Positions 1-9,363 of a stretch of DNA of 64,000 nucleotides are shown one piece after another. The stretch covers positions 1,524,501-1,588,500 of the forward strand of contig NZ_CP096147.1 of the NCBI RefSeq assembly GCF_026016445.1, in the 5' to 3' direction. A program made the position numbers and the translations under genes. How positions within the stretch are numbered: the first letter of the stretch is position 1; every line of letters starts with the position of its first letter. This DNA comes from Cognatishimia activa (GTDB lineage Bacteria > Pseudomonadota > Alphaproteobacteria > Rhodobacterales > Rhodobacteraceae). Under the pieces are notes generated by a model. The model ran no database searches. It was not told where the DNA came from and was given only the letters and a program-made list of their open reading frames with translations.

Positions 1-1
1 T

Positions 2-1084
2 GTTGTCCGTGTTGTGGCCGTTCACTCGACCGCCCGTGTGATTGACAGTGCAGTTGTTGTGCGCGGTGAAACCGAAGCAGAGCGTCAACTGGACGTATTG
101 GCAGAAACATCCGGTTTGGTAACCTCTCAACCACTTCGCAAAGGCGCCTTTGTAGAACAAGACCAGATCATCTGCCAAATCGATCCGGGCACTCGCCCAG
201 CCACTCTTGCAGAAGCGCAGGCGCGTTTGATCGAAGCGAATGCTGGTGTTCCAACTGCAATGGCCCGCGTTGATGAGGCCAAAGCGCGTTTAGAAGAAGC
301 CAAGATCAACGACAATGCGGCGTCTAAACTGTCACAAGACGGCTTCGCCTCTGAAACACGCGTTGCCTCCACACAGGCGGCTGTACGCGCAGCTGAGGCA
401 GCCCTTTCCGCTGCAGTCTCCGGTCTGGACAGCGCTCAGGCAGGCATTCAAGCCGCTGAGGCTCGTGTGGCGAGCGCACAGAAAGAAATTGATCGCCTGA
501 CCGTCCGTGCTCCTTTCGCGGGCCTTTTGGAATCCGATGCAGCGGAATTCGGCAGCCTCCTGCAGGCGCAGGGTCCAAATGGCGCGCATTGCGCGACCAT
601 CATTAAGCTTGATCCAATCAAACTTGTTGGCTTTGTGCCAGAGACCGAAGTCAATCGTGTTGAACTCGGTGCCCTAGGTGGCGCGCGTCTGGCAAGCGGC
701 GAGCAAGTCCGCGGCACAGTGACCTTCATCTCGCGCGCGGCGGATCCAAACACCCGCACGTTCCGCGTCGAATTGGAAGTGCCAAACAAAGATCTGAAAA
801 TCCGCGACGGTCAGACCGCTGAAATCATTATCGCAGCAGAAGGCAAAGCCGCACACCTGCTGCCTCAGTCCGCGCTGACCTTGAACGACGAAGGCGCATT
901 GGGCGTTCGCGTTGTCACCAAAGACAGCGAGGCTGATTTCGTGCCCGTATCTGTTCTGCGCGACACAACAGACGGCATCTGGCTTGATGGTCTGCCTGAA
1001 AAGGCCGACGTCATCATCATCGGGCAAGAATACGTGATTGCTGGCGTCCCAGTTGAGGCATCCTATCAGGAGACCAATGAATGA
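2..1084 (+). CDS. RND efflux periplasmic adaptor (membrane fusion protein), 5' partial
   Basis: Periplasmic adaptor linking an inner-membrane RND pump to an outer-membrane channel. The reading frame is open to the first base of the window, so the start and probably the signal anchor lie upstream; a GTG at 14 is in frame but is unlikely to be the true start. Visible parts: a lipoyl/barrel-sandwich half around the ETSGLV segment, a long Ala/Glu-rich coiled-coil hairpin (roughly codons 60-160 of the visible part), the second half with RAPFAGLLES, then a beta-barrel domain. It overlaps the next gene by ATGA (1081-1084), so the two are translationally coupled. Family call is firm; substrate is unknown. 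Confidence 0.9.
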   Translation, partial: VVRVVAVHSTARVIDSAVVVRGETEAERQLDVLAETSGLVTSQPLRKGAFVEQDQIICQIDPGTRPATLAEAQARLIEANAGVPTAMARVDEAKARLEEAKINDNAASKLSQDGFASETRVASTQAAVRAAEAALSAAVSGLDSAQAGIQAAEARVASAQKEIDRLTVRAPFAGLLESDAAEFGSLLQAQGPNGAHCATIIKLDPIKLVGFVPETEVNRVELGALGGARLASGEQVRGTVTFISRAADPNTRTFRVELEVPNKDLKIRDGQTAEIIIAAEGKAAHLLPQSALTLNDEGALGVRVVTKDSEADFVPVSVLRDTTDGIWLDGLPEKADVIIIGQEYVIAGVPVEASYQETNE

Positions 1085-4000
1085 TCGGTGTTGTTGATTG
1101 GGCCGCGTCTCGCGCGCGGATGGTCATAGCGTTTATCGCATTGTCCCTGCTTGCTGGGGGCTTTGCCTACTGGAACCTTCCCAAAGAAGGTGAGCCAGAC
1201 ATCGAGATCCCAGCGATCTTCGTCTCCGTTCCATTTGCAGGCATTTCCGCAGCGGACTCTGAAACGCTGCTCGTGAAACCCATGGAAACCGAGCTCGCCG
1301 ATCTGGACGGGCTGAAAAAAATGTCCTCCACCGCTGCCGAAGGTTATGCCGGGGTCGCACTGGAGTTTGAATTCGGCTGGGACAAAACAGCCGTTATGGC
1401 AGATGTTCGCGACGCGATGAGTAAGGCGGAAAGTCAATTCCCCGAAGGCGCGGACACTTACACTGTCAACGAGATCAACTTCTCTGAATTCCCGATCATC
1501 ATCATCAACCTGACCGGTCAAGTGCCAGAACGCACCATGGCGCGTGTTGCCGATGATCTGCAGGACAAGCTTGAATCGCTTGATGCAGTCCTGGAAGCGG
1601 GCATCGCAGGCAAGCGCGATGAGATGCTAGAAGTCCTGATCGATCCTCTGCGTCTTGAAAGCTACAATGTCACAGCAGGCGAGCTGATCAACGTTGTTCG
1701 CAACAACAACCAGCTGATCGCTGCGGGTGAGATTGAATCCTCCACCGGTAGTTTTGCCGTTAAAATCCCATCGAGCTTTGATGAAGCTCAGGATGTCTTT
1801 TCTCTGCCCGTTAAAACCAATGGTGACCGCGTGGTCACCCTCGGTGATCTGGCAGATATCAAGCTGACCTTTGAAGACCGCGAAGGCACCGCGCGTTTTA
1901 ATGGTGTTAACACCGTCGCGCTCCAGGTTGTGAAACGCAAAGGGTTCAACTTGATCGATACCGCGGAATTGATCAAAACAACGGTGGATGAAGCTGCGGC
2001 GGAATGGCCGCACGAGCTGAAAGCCTCTGTCGAATACGGAACATCAAATGACCAGAGTCGCATCGTCGGCTCCATGGTTGGTCAGCTTGAAGGCTCCGTT
2101 CTCACCGCGATTGCGCTGGTGATGATTGTGGTTCTCGCAGCGCTTGGCACCCGTGCCGCACTGCTCGTTGGCTTTGCGATCCCAACATCCTTCCTGCTTT
2201 GTTTTGTACTTCTAGCAGTCATGGACATCACGATCTCAAACATCGTTATGTTCGGTCTGATCCTCGCCGTGGGCATGCTGGTGGATGGCGCAATTGTTGT
2301 GGTGGAATACGCCGACAAACGTATCTCTCAGGGCGTTGGCCCGATGCACGCCTATGTTGAAGCGGCAAAACGCATGTTCTGGCCGATTGTGTCCTCTACA
2401 GCGACCACACTCTGTGCCTTCCTGCCGATGCTGTTCTGGCCGGGTGTTCCGGGGCAATTCATGGGGATGCTGCCTGTAACCCTGATCTTCGTTCTGTCCG
2501 CCTCTCTGATTGTGGCCCTGATCTACCTGCCTGTCATGGGCGGTGTTTCCGGTCGCCTGAGCCGCTTCTTCCACACCTCCTCTGTGGCGCTGCGCAAGAA
2601 GCTGCCCTGGCTTGTACGCCTTGCACTGGTCCCCCCATCCCTGCTGGTGATTTTTGCAGGCGCGATGCAAATCCTGAACCCAAGCTACCTGATGGGTGCC
2701 GCGGGCGCGGATGGCGGATTGCCTCCATTCCTCTTTGGCTTTGTCGTCTTCATTCTGGGTGCCTTTTCAGCTTCCATCACCGTTGACGCGGTGATGCTCG
2801 AGCGGCGCGAACGCCGCGTGAAAGCAGGCCGTGGCCTGTCGCCATTTGGCTGGTTCATCAAACTGATCGCGGGCAACCCTATTATGCCTCTGGTCTCCAT
2901 CGCGGCCGTCGTAGGCTTCGTGATGACCGTCTTCACCTACTTCGGTGAAAACAACAAAGGCGTCGAGTTCTTCGTTGAATCTGAGCCGGAACTGGCGCTG
3001 GTTTACGTGCTGGCAAAGGGCAACCTGTCGCTTGAACAGAAAGACGAGCTGGTCAAACAGGCTGAAGAAATCGTTCTCGCCCACCCCGGAATCAAGACCG
3101 CTTTCGGTTTCGCAGGTCAGGGTGGACTGGACAATAACACCGGCGGCGCACAGCCTCCACGTGACACGATTGGTCAGATCCAGATGGAAACCATTCCATG
3201 GGAAGATCGTCCGGATGCCTCTGAACCTTGGTTCAGAATCCCGCTGCTGAACATCACCGTTAACCGCGCTATCAAAGCCGCAGACTTCGACGGTGACCTC
3301 ATCATCGAGGAACTAACTGAGCAGCTGAAGCAGATCCCCGGTGCAAAGATCGAAATCCTTGCCGCTGACCGCGGTCCGGCCTCAGCCAAACCTGTGCACT
3401 TCCGTGTGAAAGGTGACAATTGGGAAGACCTTCTGACCTCCGTTGAAACCGTTCGGGCTGAATTTGAAAACACACCGGGCCTGACCCTGATTGAGGACAC
3501 CATGCCACTGCCGGGCATCGACTGGCAGATCGACGTGGATGTAGAGAAAGCGGGTCGTTACGGCGCTGATGTGGCGACTGTTGGTGCCATGGTGCAGCTG
3601 GTCACACGCGGTATTCTGCTTGATACCTACACCCCTGCTGGCAACGACGAGGAAATCGAAATCCGCGTTCGCCTGCCAGAACAGGACCGAGTGCTTTCAA
3701 CGCTGGATACACTGAAAGTGCGTACACCTGACGGGTTGGTTCCACTTTCAAACTTTATCACCCGCAAGCCTGTTCCAAAACTTGCGCAGATCGACCGCGT
3801 TGATCAGACTCGTATCTTTGATGTCAAAGCGGGGGTTCAAGCTGGCATGATCTCGGTTTCTAACGAAGAAACTGGGGAATTTGAGCTGATCGAAGCAGAT
3901 GTCTGGAACGGCGATGACGGCACCAAAGCATCTTTTGAAGATCGTGGTTTCACCGGCGTACCGCTGACCCCTGCAGTTCAGATTGAGAAGCTGACCAAAT

Positions 4001-4791
4001 GGGCTGAAGAAACCAACCCCTTCCCTGCTGGGATCGAATGGGAATGGACCGGTGACCAGGAAGATGAAGCTGAATCCCAAGCCTTCTTAGGCAACGCATT
4101 CCTGGGTGCTCTGGGCCTGATGTTCATCATCCTGCTTGCGCAGTTCAACAGCTTCTACAACTCCGTACTGGTTCTTCTGGCGGTGGTCCTTTCCACCACG
4201 GGTGTTCTGATCGGTATGTTGGTGATGAACCAAGCCTTCTCAATCATCATGACCGGCACGGGCATCGTGGCGCTGGCTGGGATCGTCGTGAACAACAACA
4301 TCGTTCTCATCGACACCTATCAGGAATACAGCCGTTTCATGCCGCGCATCGAAGCGATCGTGCGCACAGCGCAAGACCGTATTCGCCCAGTGCTTCTGAC
4401 AACCATCACGACAATGGCTGGTCTTGCGCCAATGATGTTTGGCCTGAGCCTTAACTTCATTGAAGGTGGCTATTCCATCGACAGTCCAACGGCGCTGTGG
4501 TGGAAACAATTGGCAACGGCAGTGGTCTTCGGACTTGGCATTGCAACCGTGTTGACGCTGGTCTTCACCCCGTCCATGTTGGCGCTGCGTGTGTGGTTCA
4601 CCACATACGTCAGCTGGTTCTTCCGCCTTGTCGCTCGGTTGACGCGAGGTCGGGGTAGCAAAGCTGCTCAGGATTGGGCATTGCGCCGGTCTGCCAAACG
4701 AATCAAATCACCTGAAATCCTGTGGGACGATGAACCACAGAGGGTGAAACCTGTTGAAACACCTGCCGCGGCAGTGAGGGCCGCCGAGTAG
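1081..4791 (+). CDS. RND family efflux permease (AcrB/HAE type), enlarged
   Basis: Proton-driven inner-membrane exporter working with the adaptor encoded just upstream. At 1236 residues it is longer than the usual 1020-1050. The first helix is near residues 15-35; the TM4 motif GMLVDGAIVVVE has Asp402 followed by Gly403, so only one of the twin aspartates of AcrB is kept, as in CzcA-type pumps. Between the expected TM6 and TM7 (about residues 508-570) there are two additional hydrophobic stretches separated by a short Gly/Pro loop, which accounts for much of the extra length. The C-terminal half repeats the fold (GIVVNNNIVLIDTY). The C-terminal tail is basic then acidic. Substrate cannot be read from sequence. 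Confidence 0.93.
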   Translation: MIGVVDWAASRARMVIAFIALSLLAGGFAYWNLPKEGEPDIEIPAIFVSVPFAGISAADSETLLVKPMETELADLDGLKKMSSTAAEGYAGVALEFEFGWDKTAVMADVRDAMSKAESQFPEGADTYTVNEINFSEFPIIIINLTGQVPERTMARVADDLQDKLESLDAVLEAGIAGKRDEMLEVLIDPLRLESYNVTAGELINVVRNNNQLIAAGEIESSTGSFAVKIPSSFDEAQDVFSLPVKTNGDRVVTLGDLADIKLTFEDREGTARFNGVNTVALQVVKRKGFNLIDTAELIKTTVDEAAAEWPHELKASVEYGTSNDQSRIVGSMVGQLEGSVLTAIALVMIVVLAALGTRAALLVGFAIPTSFLLCFVLLAVMDITISNIVMFGLILAVGMLVDGAIVVVEYADKRISQGVGPMHAYVEAAKRMFWPIVSSTATTLCAFLPMLFWPGVPGQFMGMLPVTLIFVLSASLIVALIYLPVMGGVSGRLSRFFHTSSVALRKKLPWLVRLALVPPSLLVIFAGAMQILNPSYLMGAAGADGGLPPFLFGFVVFILGAFSASITVDAVMLERRERRVKAGRGLSPFGWFIKLIAGNPIMPLVSIAAVVGFVMTVFTYFGENNKGVEFFVESEPELALVYVLAKGNLSLEQKDELVKQAEEIVLAHPGIKTAFGFAGQGGLDNNTGGAQPPRDTIGQIQMETIPWEDRPDASEPWFRIPLLNITVNRAIKAADFDGDLIIEELTEQLKQIPGAKIEILAADRGPASAKPVHFRVKGDNWEDLLTSVETVRAEFENTPGLTLIEDTMPLPGIDWQIDVDVEKAGRYGADVATVGAMVQLVTRGILLDTYTPAGNDEEIEIRVRLPEQDRVLSTLDTLKVRTPDGLVPLSNFITRKPVPKLAQIDRVDQTRIFDVKAGVQAGMISVSNEETGEFELIEADVWNGDDGTKASFEDRGFTGVPLTPAVQIEKLTKWAEETNPFPAGIEWEWTGDQEDEAESQAFLGNAFLGALGLMFIILLAQFNSFYNSVLVLLAVVLSTTGVLIGMLVMNQAFSIIMTGTGIVALAGIVVNNNIVLIDTYQEYSRFMPRIEAIVRTAQDRIRPVLLTTITTMAGLAPMMFGLSLNFIEGGYSIDSPTALWWKQLATAVVFGLGIATVLTLVFTPSMLALRVWFTTYVSWFFRLVARLTRGRGSKAAQDWALRRSAKRIKSPEILWDDEPQRVKPVETPAAAVRAAE

Positions 4792-4804
4792 TTAAGAGAC
4801 GAAA

Positions 4805-5251
4805 ATGACAAGTGAAGAAATCCTGCGCAGCTTTATGCAGGACTATCACAGAGTGCTGAATGCACGGGATTTCGGGGGGCTCGTTGAGTTCCTCGATTTT
4901 CCTTTTGAGATAGCCGCTCTGGGGACAAAACTGAAACTGCAAAACGCAGCGGACATCGTCGAAGCCTTTACAGTCGCCGATAAGGTACACGCAGAGCGCG
5001 GTGTGCATCGCGTCCGCCGAGAAGTGGCCTTCGCCCATGTCGCTGATTTGCGCGAGGCCATTGTTGGCACGCATGAGACGGCAATTGATGCAAGAGGCCA
5101 TGAAATCGTGAGCTGGCGCTCCAGCTATTTGCTGGAGCGTAAGAACGGCGTCTGGCGGCTCACCAAGGTGAACGCCACCAATCACGATGAAGCCTGGGAA
5201 AAACTCGGAGAAGCATCCCTTCACGCGGCCTCGGAATCCTCGCTCTGCTGA
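4805..5251 (+). CDS. NTF2-like / SnoaL-like small protein
   Basis: A 148-residue protein with an N-terminal helix (LRSFMQDYHRVLNARDF), a FPFE segment and a C-terminal sheet ending SWRSSYLLERKNGVWRLTKVNA, which is the pattern of the NTF2-like cone fold (SnoaL/DUF4440 group). No catalytic residues can be assigned. It begins 13 bp after the RND permease stop and may be cotranscribed with it. Its 3' end overlaps the 3' end of the convergent ABC exporter gene by 31 bp. Role unknown; such domains often bind small ligands or act as isomerases. Confidence 0.72.
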   Translation: MTSEEILRSFMQDYHRVLNARDFGGLVEFLDFPFEIAALGTKLKLQNAADIVEAFTVADKVHAERGVHRVRREVAFAHVADLREAIVGTHETAIDARGHEIVSWRSSYLLERKNGVWRLTKVNATNHDEAWEKLGEASLHAASESSLC

Positions 5252-7044
5252 CGATGCCATAGCTGGGCGTAGCGACCGTCCCGTTCCAGCAGGTCGGTGT
5301 GGGTGCCCTCTTCCACGATCTCGCCCTTCTCCAAGACGACAATGCGGTCGGCTTCGGCAATGGTCGAGAGGCGGTGTGCAATGGTAATCACGGTTCGACC
5401 ATGACCCGCATGCGCAAGCGCCTCCTTGATGGATTGCTCAGTCTCTGTGTCCAAAGCTGATGTGGCTTCATCCAGCAGTAAGAGTGGTGGATCCTTCAGC
5501 AAAGTCCGGGCAATTCCGACCCGCTGTTTTTCACCCCCCGAAAGCTTGAGACCACGTTCACCAACAGCCGTGTCAAAGCCTTCAGGCAATGAGACGATAA
5601 AATCGTAAATTTGTGCGGCCTTCGCGGCTGCAATGATCTCATCCTCGGTGGCATTGTCGCGACCGTAGGCGATATTGTAGCGAATGGTGTCGTTAAAGAG
5701 CACCGTATCCTGCGGCACGACACCGATGGCATCGTGCAAACTTTGCTGTGTGACATCGCGTACGTCCTGCCCATCAATCTTAAGGGCACCAGCCTGAACA
5801 TCGTAGAAACGGAACAAAAGCCGTCCGATGGTAGACTTACCGGAACCTGACGCGCCAACAATGGCGACGTTCTGCCCTGCTCCAACCGTCAGGGAAACGC
5901 CTTTTAAAATCGGGCGTTCTTCGTCGTAGCCAAAAGCCACATTTTCAAGCTCAATCTCGCCCCCGTTGACTTTCAAGTCTTTGGCATCAGGCAGGTCGGA
6001 AATCTCGGCAGGTTGACCCAGAAGATCAAACATCTCGCCCATGTCCACAAGGCTCTGGCGGATTTCGCGGTAAACTGTACCCAGGAAGTTCAGAGGCAGG
6101 GTGATCTGTATCATATAGGCATTCACCATCACGAACTCGCCCACAGTTAACGTGCCATTCTCAACCCCGACAGCGGCCATAACCATAACGGCCACCAAGC
6201 CTGACGTGATGATGAGGCTCTGTCCAACGTTAAGACCGGCAAGCGAATAGGCTGTTTTTAACGCCGCCGCCTCATAGCCGCGCATGGAGGAGTCGTAGCG
6301 AGAGGCCTCCCGTTGCTCCGCACCAAAGTATTTCACAGTTTCAAAGTTCAGCAGGCTGTCGATGGCCTTTTGGTTGGCATCGGTATCCTGATCATTCATG
6401 ATCCGGCGCAGTTTCACGCGCCATTCGGTGACCTTAAATGTGAACCACACATAAGCCGCGATGGTCACAACGATCACCGCCAGATACCAGGCATCCAACT
6501 GCCAGTATAGGATTGCCGCAATCAGCAGCAATTCCAAGATCAGCGGCCCGATGGAAAACAGCATAAAGCGTAAGAGGAATTCGACACCCTTCACACCGCG
6601 TTCGATGATCCGGCTCAGTCCACCTGTTTTGCGTGTGATGTGGTAGCGCATCGAGAGACGATGGATATGCTCAAAGGTCTCAAGCGCCAGACTACGCAGC
6701 GCGCGCTGCCCGACCTTGGCAAAAATCGCATCGCGCAGGTTTTGAAACCCAATGGTCATGAAACGCGCGAGACCGTAGGCGATGGTCAGCCCCACAGCAC
6801 CTAGAATGAAGACAGAGACACCATCCTCGGCCAATGCGTCCACAGACAGGCGATACAGCTGAGGAGTGTACACAGCGATGACCTTGCTGATCACAAGAGC
6901 CGCCATTGCAAAGACCACGCGCTTTTTGATGTCGCTTTGACCTTCTGGCCAAAGATACGGGGCGACTTTGCGCAAGACATCCCAGCCACTGCGGTTTTTG
7001 TGTCGTTCCAACTCTTCCGGGGAGGCTGTTCGCCACTGCTGCAT
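5221..7044 (-). CDS. Atm1-like ABC exporter (fused permease and ATPase)
   Basis: Half-transporter of the ABCB7/Atm1/HMT1 group, which moves glutathione-linked sulfur or metal species across the inner membrane. It has the family's N-terminal segment DVLRKVAPYLWP, six membrane helices, then the ATPase with Walker A GASGSGKST, the Q-loop, signature LSGGEKQRVGIAR, Walker B LLLLDEATSALD and the H-loop histidine. I chose ATG 7044 because GGAG lies six bases upstream; an in-frame TTG (7095) and ATG (7089) extend the protein by 15-17 residues but have no ribosome binding site. The 607-residue length fits the family. It works as a homodimer; the exact cargo is inferred from the family only. Confidence 0.9.
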   Translation of the reverse strand: MQQWRTASPEELERHKNRSGWDVLRKVAPYLWPEGQSDIKKRVVFAMAALVISKVIAVYTPQLYRLSVDALAEDGVSVFILGAVGLTIAYGLARFMTIGFQNLRDAIFAKVGQRALRSLALETFEHIHRLSMRYHITRKTGGLSRIIERGVKGVEFLLRFMLFSIGPLILELLLIAAILYWQLDAWYLAVIVVTIAAYVWFTFKVTEWRVKLRRIMNDQDTDANQKAIDSLLNFETVKYFGAEQREASRYDSSMRGYEAAALKTAYSLAGLNVGQSLIITSGLVAVMVMAAVGVENGTLTVGEFVMVNAYMIQITLPLNFLGTVYREIRQSLVDMGEMFDLLGQPAEISDLPDAKDLKVNGGEIELENVAFGYDEERPILKGVSLTVGAGQNVAIVGASGSGKSTIGRLLFRFYDVQAGALKIDGQDVRDVTQQSLHDAIGVVPQDTVLFNDTIRYNIAYGRDNATEDEIIAAAKAAQIYDFIVSLPEGFDTAVGERGLKLSGGEKQRVGIARTLLKDPPLLLLDEATSALDTETEQSIKEALAHAGHGRTVITIAHRLSTIAEADRIVVLEKGEIVEEGTHTDLLERDGRYAQLWHRQQSEDSEAA

Positions 7045-7171
7045 CGCTGGCTCCAAATCGCTTGCATTCCGAGCAACAAACCTAGGCATCAACAAAGCGA
7101 ATGACCAGCGGATAGAGGCCTATAAACTGTGCTTTGGAACGAAATTTGCACTGATGTCATCTGATGAAACC

Positions 7172-7196
7172 AAAAGAGAGGGCCAAGGCCCCCTCT
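7172..7196 (-). terminator. Intrinsic terminator of the LysM gene
   Basis: On the minus strand a 9-bp stem (one G-U pair) closed by a CUUG tetraloop is followed by TTTT. It lies about 25 bp after the stop of the LysM-domain gene. Confidence 0.7.
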
Positions 7197-7219
7197 TCGG
7201 TGTTCTTAAGTGATCAATC

Positions 7220-8701
7220 CTATTCTGGAACAGTGAAGACCTGCCCGGGATAAATGAGGTCTGGATTGCGAATCCGGTCACGGTTTGCATTGAAGACCTT
7301 CACGTATTGAATGCCATCCCCGTAATTGTCTTTGGCAATCGCCCAGAGCGTATTGCCTGGCTGCACAGTCACCTGGACAACACGGCGTTTTTCAATCTGA
7401 GCCGCGGCGGCCTCCAACTCCGCTGGGGCTTCACGTTTGAAAGGGGATTCAACGCGCGAGACAACTTTGCCCTCTGCATCCACCTGATCAGCGCGCAGTG
7501 TATAAACTCCTGCTGGTACCTCTGTAAGTTCCACCGACCAGCTGCTGTCTTCCGCGATTCCGGTTTCCGCACGTGGCGCGTTGTTGAGATAGATCCGTAC
7601 AAATCCACCACCAGGAGCTTGGCCCGCAACCTGCACGTCGCCTTCTTCTGAATAAGTAATGGCATCCACAGAAATGATCTTACGTACATCAGCACTTTGA
7701 TCACCCGGTGCTTGGATGACCTTTGCACCCTCTTTGCTAGCGATGATCACCGCCGGGGCTTGTGGGTGCGCGTCTTCCTGAACCTCGGTGCTAGCGGTCT
7801 CGGCTTCCTCAACAGCTACAGCTTCGGTTTCGACAGCATCGTTTGTCGCAACTTCCGCTGTTTCAGTAACAGGAGTTGTTTCGCTTTCAGAGGCACCTGT
7901 ATCAGTGGCCTCTGCTACCTTAACTTCTGCGGCATCCTCTTCGGTCGTGACGACGTTGTTGGTTTCGCTGACAACGTCCTCAGCCGCTTCTGTCGCATCT
8001 TCGGTGACGGCTTCTGCAACCTCAGCTACGGTGTCTTCTTTCGTCTCCTCAAGCGGAGCCTGAGCAACCGGCGCGACAATCACGGTCTGTTCTGAAACGA
8101 CTTCTTTACCATCCACATCCTGGACAAGGCTTAGGACCTGCGGCTCGTCGCTTGGCTCAATGGTCACAAAGCCAGCAAATCCACCATCGGCTCCGGCTGA
8201 CGTCGTGGCGACTTCCTCGCCATCAAGCAGAATGCGCACATCTCCACCTGCTTCATCTGCGGAGCCCGCGATGACAGCACTGCCGTCTTTTTCTACGCGC
8301 ACGACATCAAAGCTTGGCGTGGTTTCCTCTGTTTCGGAGGAAACCACCTCATCAGTTGCTTCAACAACCACTTGTGCTTCTTCCTCGGCGATAGCGGTTG
8401 TTTCTTCAACACCCTCCTCTGCCGCAGTTTGCTCCGCTGGAGCTTCAGCTTCGATCTCGGCCGTCACAGCTGGTTCAGCTGCAGTCTCCTTTTCGGTCAG
8501 AGCATCGCTTTCAGTGGTTTCTTTATCTTCAGGCGCTGGTGCAACTGTTGGCTCTTCTACCTGAACCACGGGTGTTACTGGTGCTTCAGGCGCTTCATTT
8601 TCAAAATAGCCCCCCATAAAAAGACCAGCGACAGCGACAGCAACTGCGACGCCTCCGATGACCAGTGTATTTCCCGACAAAAACGCGGTGATTTTGCTCA
8701 T
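7220..8701 (-). CDS. Membrane-anchored acidic LysM-domain protein
   Basis: 493 residues. A single N-terminal helix (NTLVIGGVAVAVAVAGLFMGG) anchors a very acidic region rich in Glu, Ala, Val and Thr, about 300 residues long and probably disordered. Two short beta-rich segments resemble bacterial Ig-like domains (around VRVEKDGSAVIAGSADE and ITYSEEGDVQVAGQAP). The C-terminal LysM domain (VQPGNTLWAIAKDNYGDG to IYPGQVFTVPE) binds peptidoglycan glycan. ATG 8701 is preceded by GGGAAGGGG; an upstream ATG at 8773 in the same frame lacks a site and would bury the membrane helix. Divergent from the LOG gene with 100 bp between starts. Likely an envelope-spanning factor that contacts the cell wall. Confidence 0.85.
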   Translation of the reverse strand: MSKITAFLSGNTLVIGGVAVAVAVAGLFMGGYFENEAPEAPVTPVVQVEEPTVAPAPEDKETTESDALTEKETAAEPAVTAEIEAEAPAEQTAAEEGVEETTAIAEEEAQVVVEATDEVVSSETEETTPSFDVVRVEKDGSAVIAGSADEAGGDVRILLDGEEVATTSAGADGGFAGFVTIEPSDEPQVLSLVQDVDGKEVVSEQTVIVAPVAQAPLEETKEDTVAEVAEAVTEDATEAAEDVVSETNNVVTTEEDAAEVKVAEATDTGASESETTPVTETAEVATNDAVETEAVAVEEAETASTEVQEDAHPQAPAVIIASKEGAKVIQAPGDQSADVRKIISVDAITYSEEGDVQVAGQAPGGGFVRIYLNNAPRAETGIAEDSSWSVELTEVPAGVYTLRADQVDAEGKVVSRVESPFKREAPAELEAAAAQIEKRRVVQVTVQPGNTLWAIAKDNYGDGIQYVKVFNANRDRIRNPDLIYPGQVFTVPE

Positions 8702-8801
8702 GGCTGCCCCTTCCCCAGATTTTGGCAGTCGTCTTGGTTGAGCGACCCTAGCAACTTGGGTAACCATGGTCAAAACAGCTTTGATTTATCAGGAGATTTC
8801 C

Positions 8802-9350
8802 ATGGCAACCGCGTCCATTTGTGTATTTTGCGGCTCTCGCGCGGGAGTTGATCCGGCTTATGAACAAGCGGCTTTGGAGCTTGGCAAGGCAATTGCTGAT
8901 CAAAACTGGCGCTTGGTCTATGGCGCAGGAGATATTGGACTAATGGGCGCAACCGCACGTGCTACGCAAGATGCAGGTGGTGATACCTTCGGGGTGATTC
9001 CCACTCATTTGCTAAAACACGAGGTTGGGAAAACCGATCTCACGAGCTTCATCGTGACCGAAAATATGCACGAGCGTAAGAAGGTCATGTTTATGAATTG
9101 CGATGCGGTGGTTGTGCTCCCCGGTGGGGCAGGCTCTCTGGATGAGTTCTTTGAGGTGCTCACATGGCGACAGCTTGGCCTGCACGACAAGCCCATCGTT
9201 CTGCTGAACATCAATGGCTATTGGGATCCGCTTGTGGCTTTGATTGATCACGTCATCGATCAGGGGTTTGCCGATGCAAGCTTGAAGAACTTTATCACTG
9301 TGGAAGATGATACGAAGAGCACGGTTAAAACGCTCAAGGCGGCGTTCTAA
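8802..9350 (+). CDS. LOG family protein (TIGR00730; cytokinin riboside 5'-monophosphate phosphoribohydrolase-like)
   Basis: 182-residue Rossmann-fold protein. ICVFCGSRAG at the N terminus and LPGGAGSLDEFFE correspond to the conserved nucleotide-binding and PGGxGTxxE motifs of LOG enzymes, with Ser in place of Thr. LOG proteins hydrolyse nucleoside 5'-monophosphates to base plus ribose 5-phosphate; in bacteria the physiological substrate is often AMP-like. ATG 8802 is preceded by AGGAG at 8791, while an in-frame ATG at 8766 has no site. Confidence 0.9.
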   Translation: MATASICVFCGSRAGVDPAYEQAALELGKAIADQNWRLVYGAGDIGLMGATARATQDAGGDTFGVIPTHLLKHEVGKTDLTSFIVTENMHERKKVMFMNCDAVVVLPGGAGSLDEFFEVLTWRQLGLHDKPIVLLNINGYWDPLVALIDHVIDQGFADASLKNFITVEDDTKSTVKTLKAAF

Positions 9351-9363
9351 CGACTTCTCGAAG

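Noticed and set aside
2270..2320. Loss of the twin Asp in TM4 of the RND pump as a defect
   Set aside because: A single Asp followed by Gly is normal for several RND subfamilies such as CzcA.
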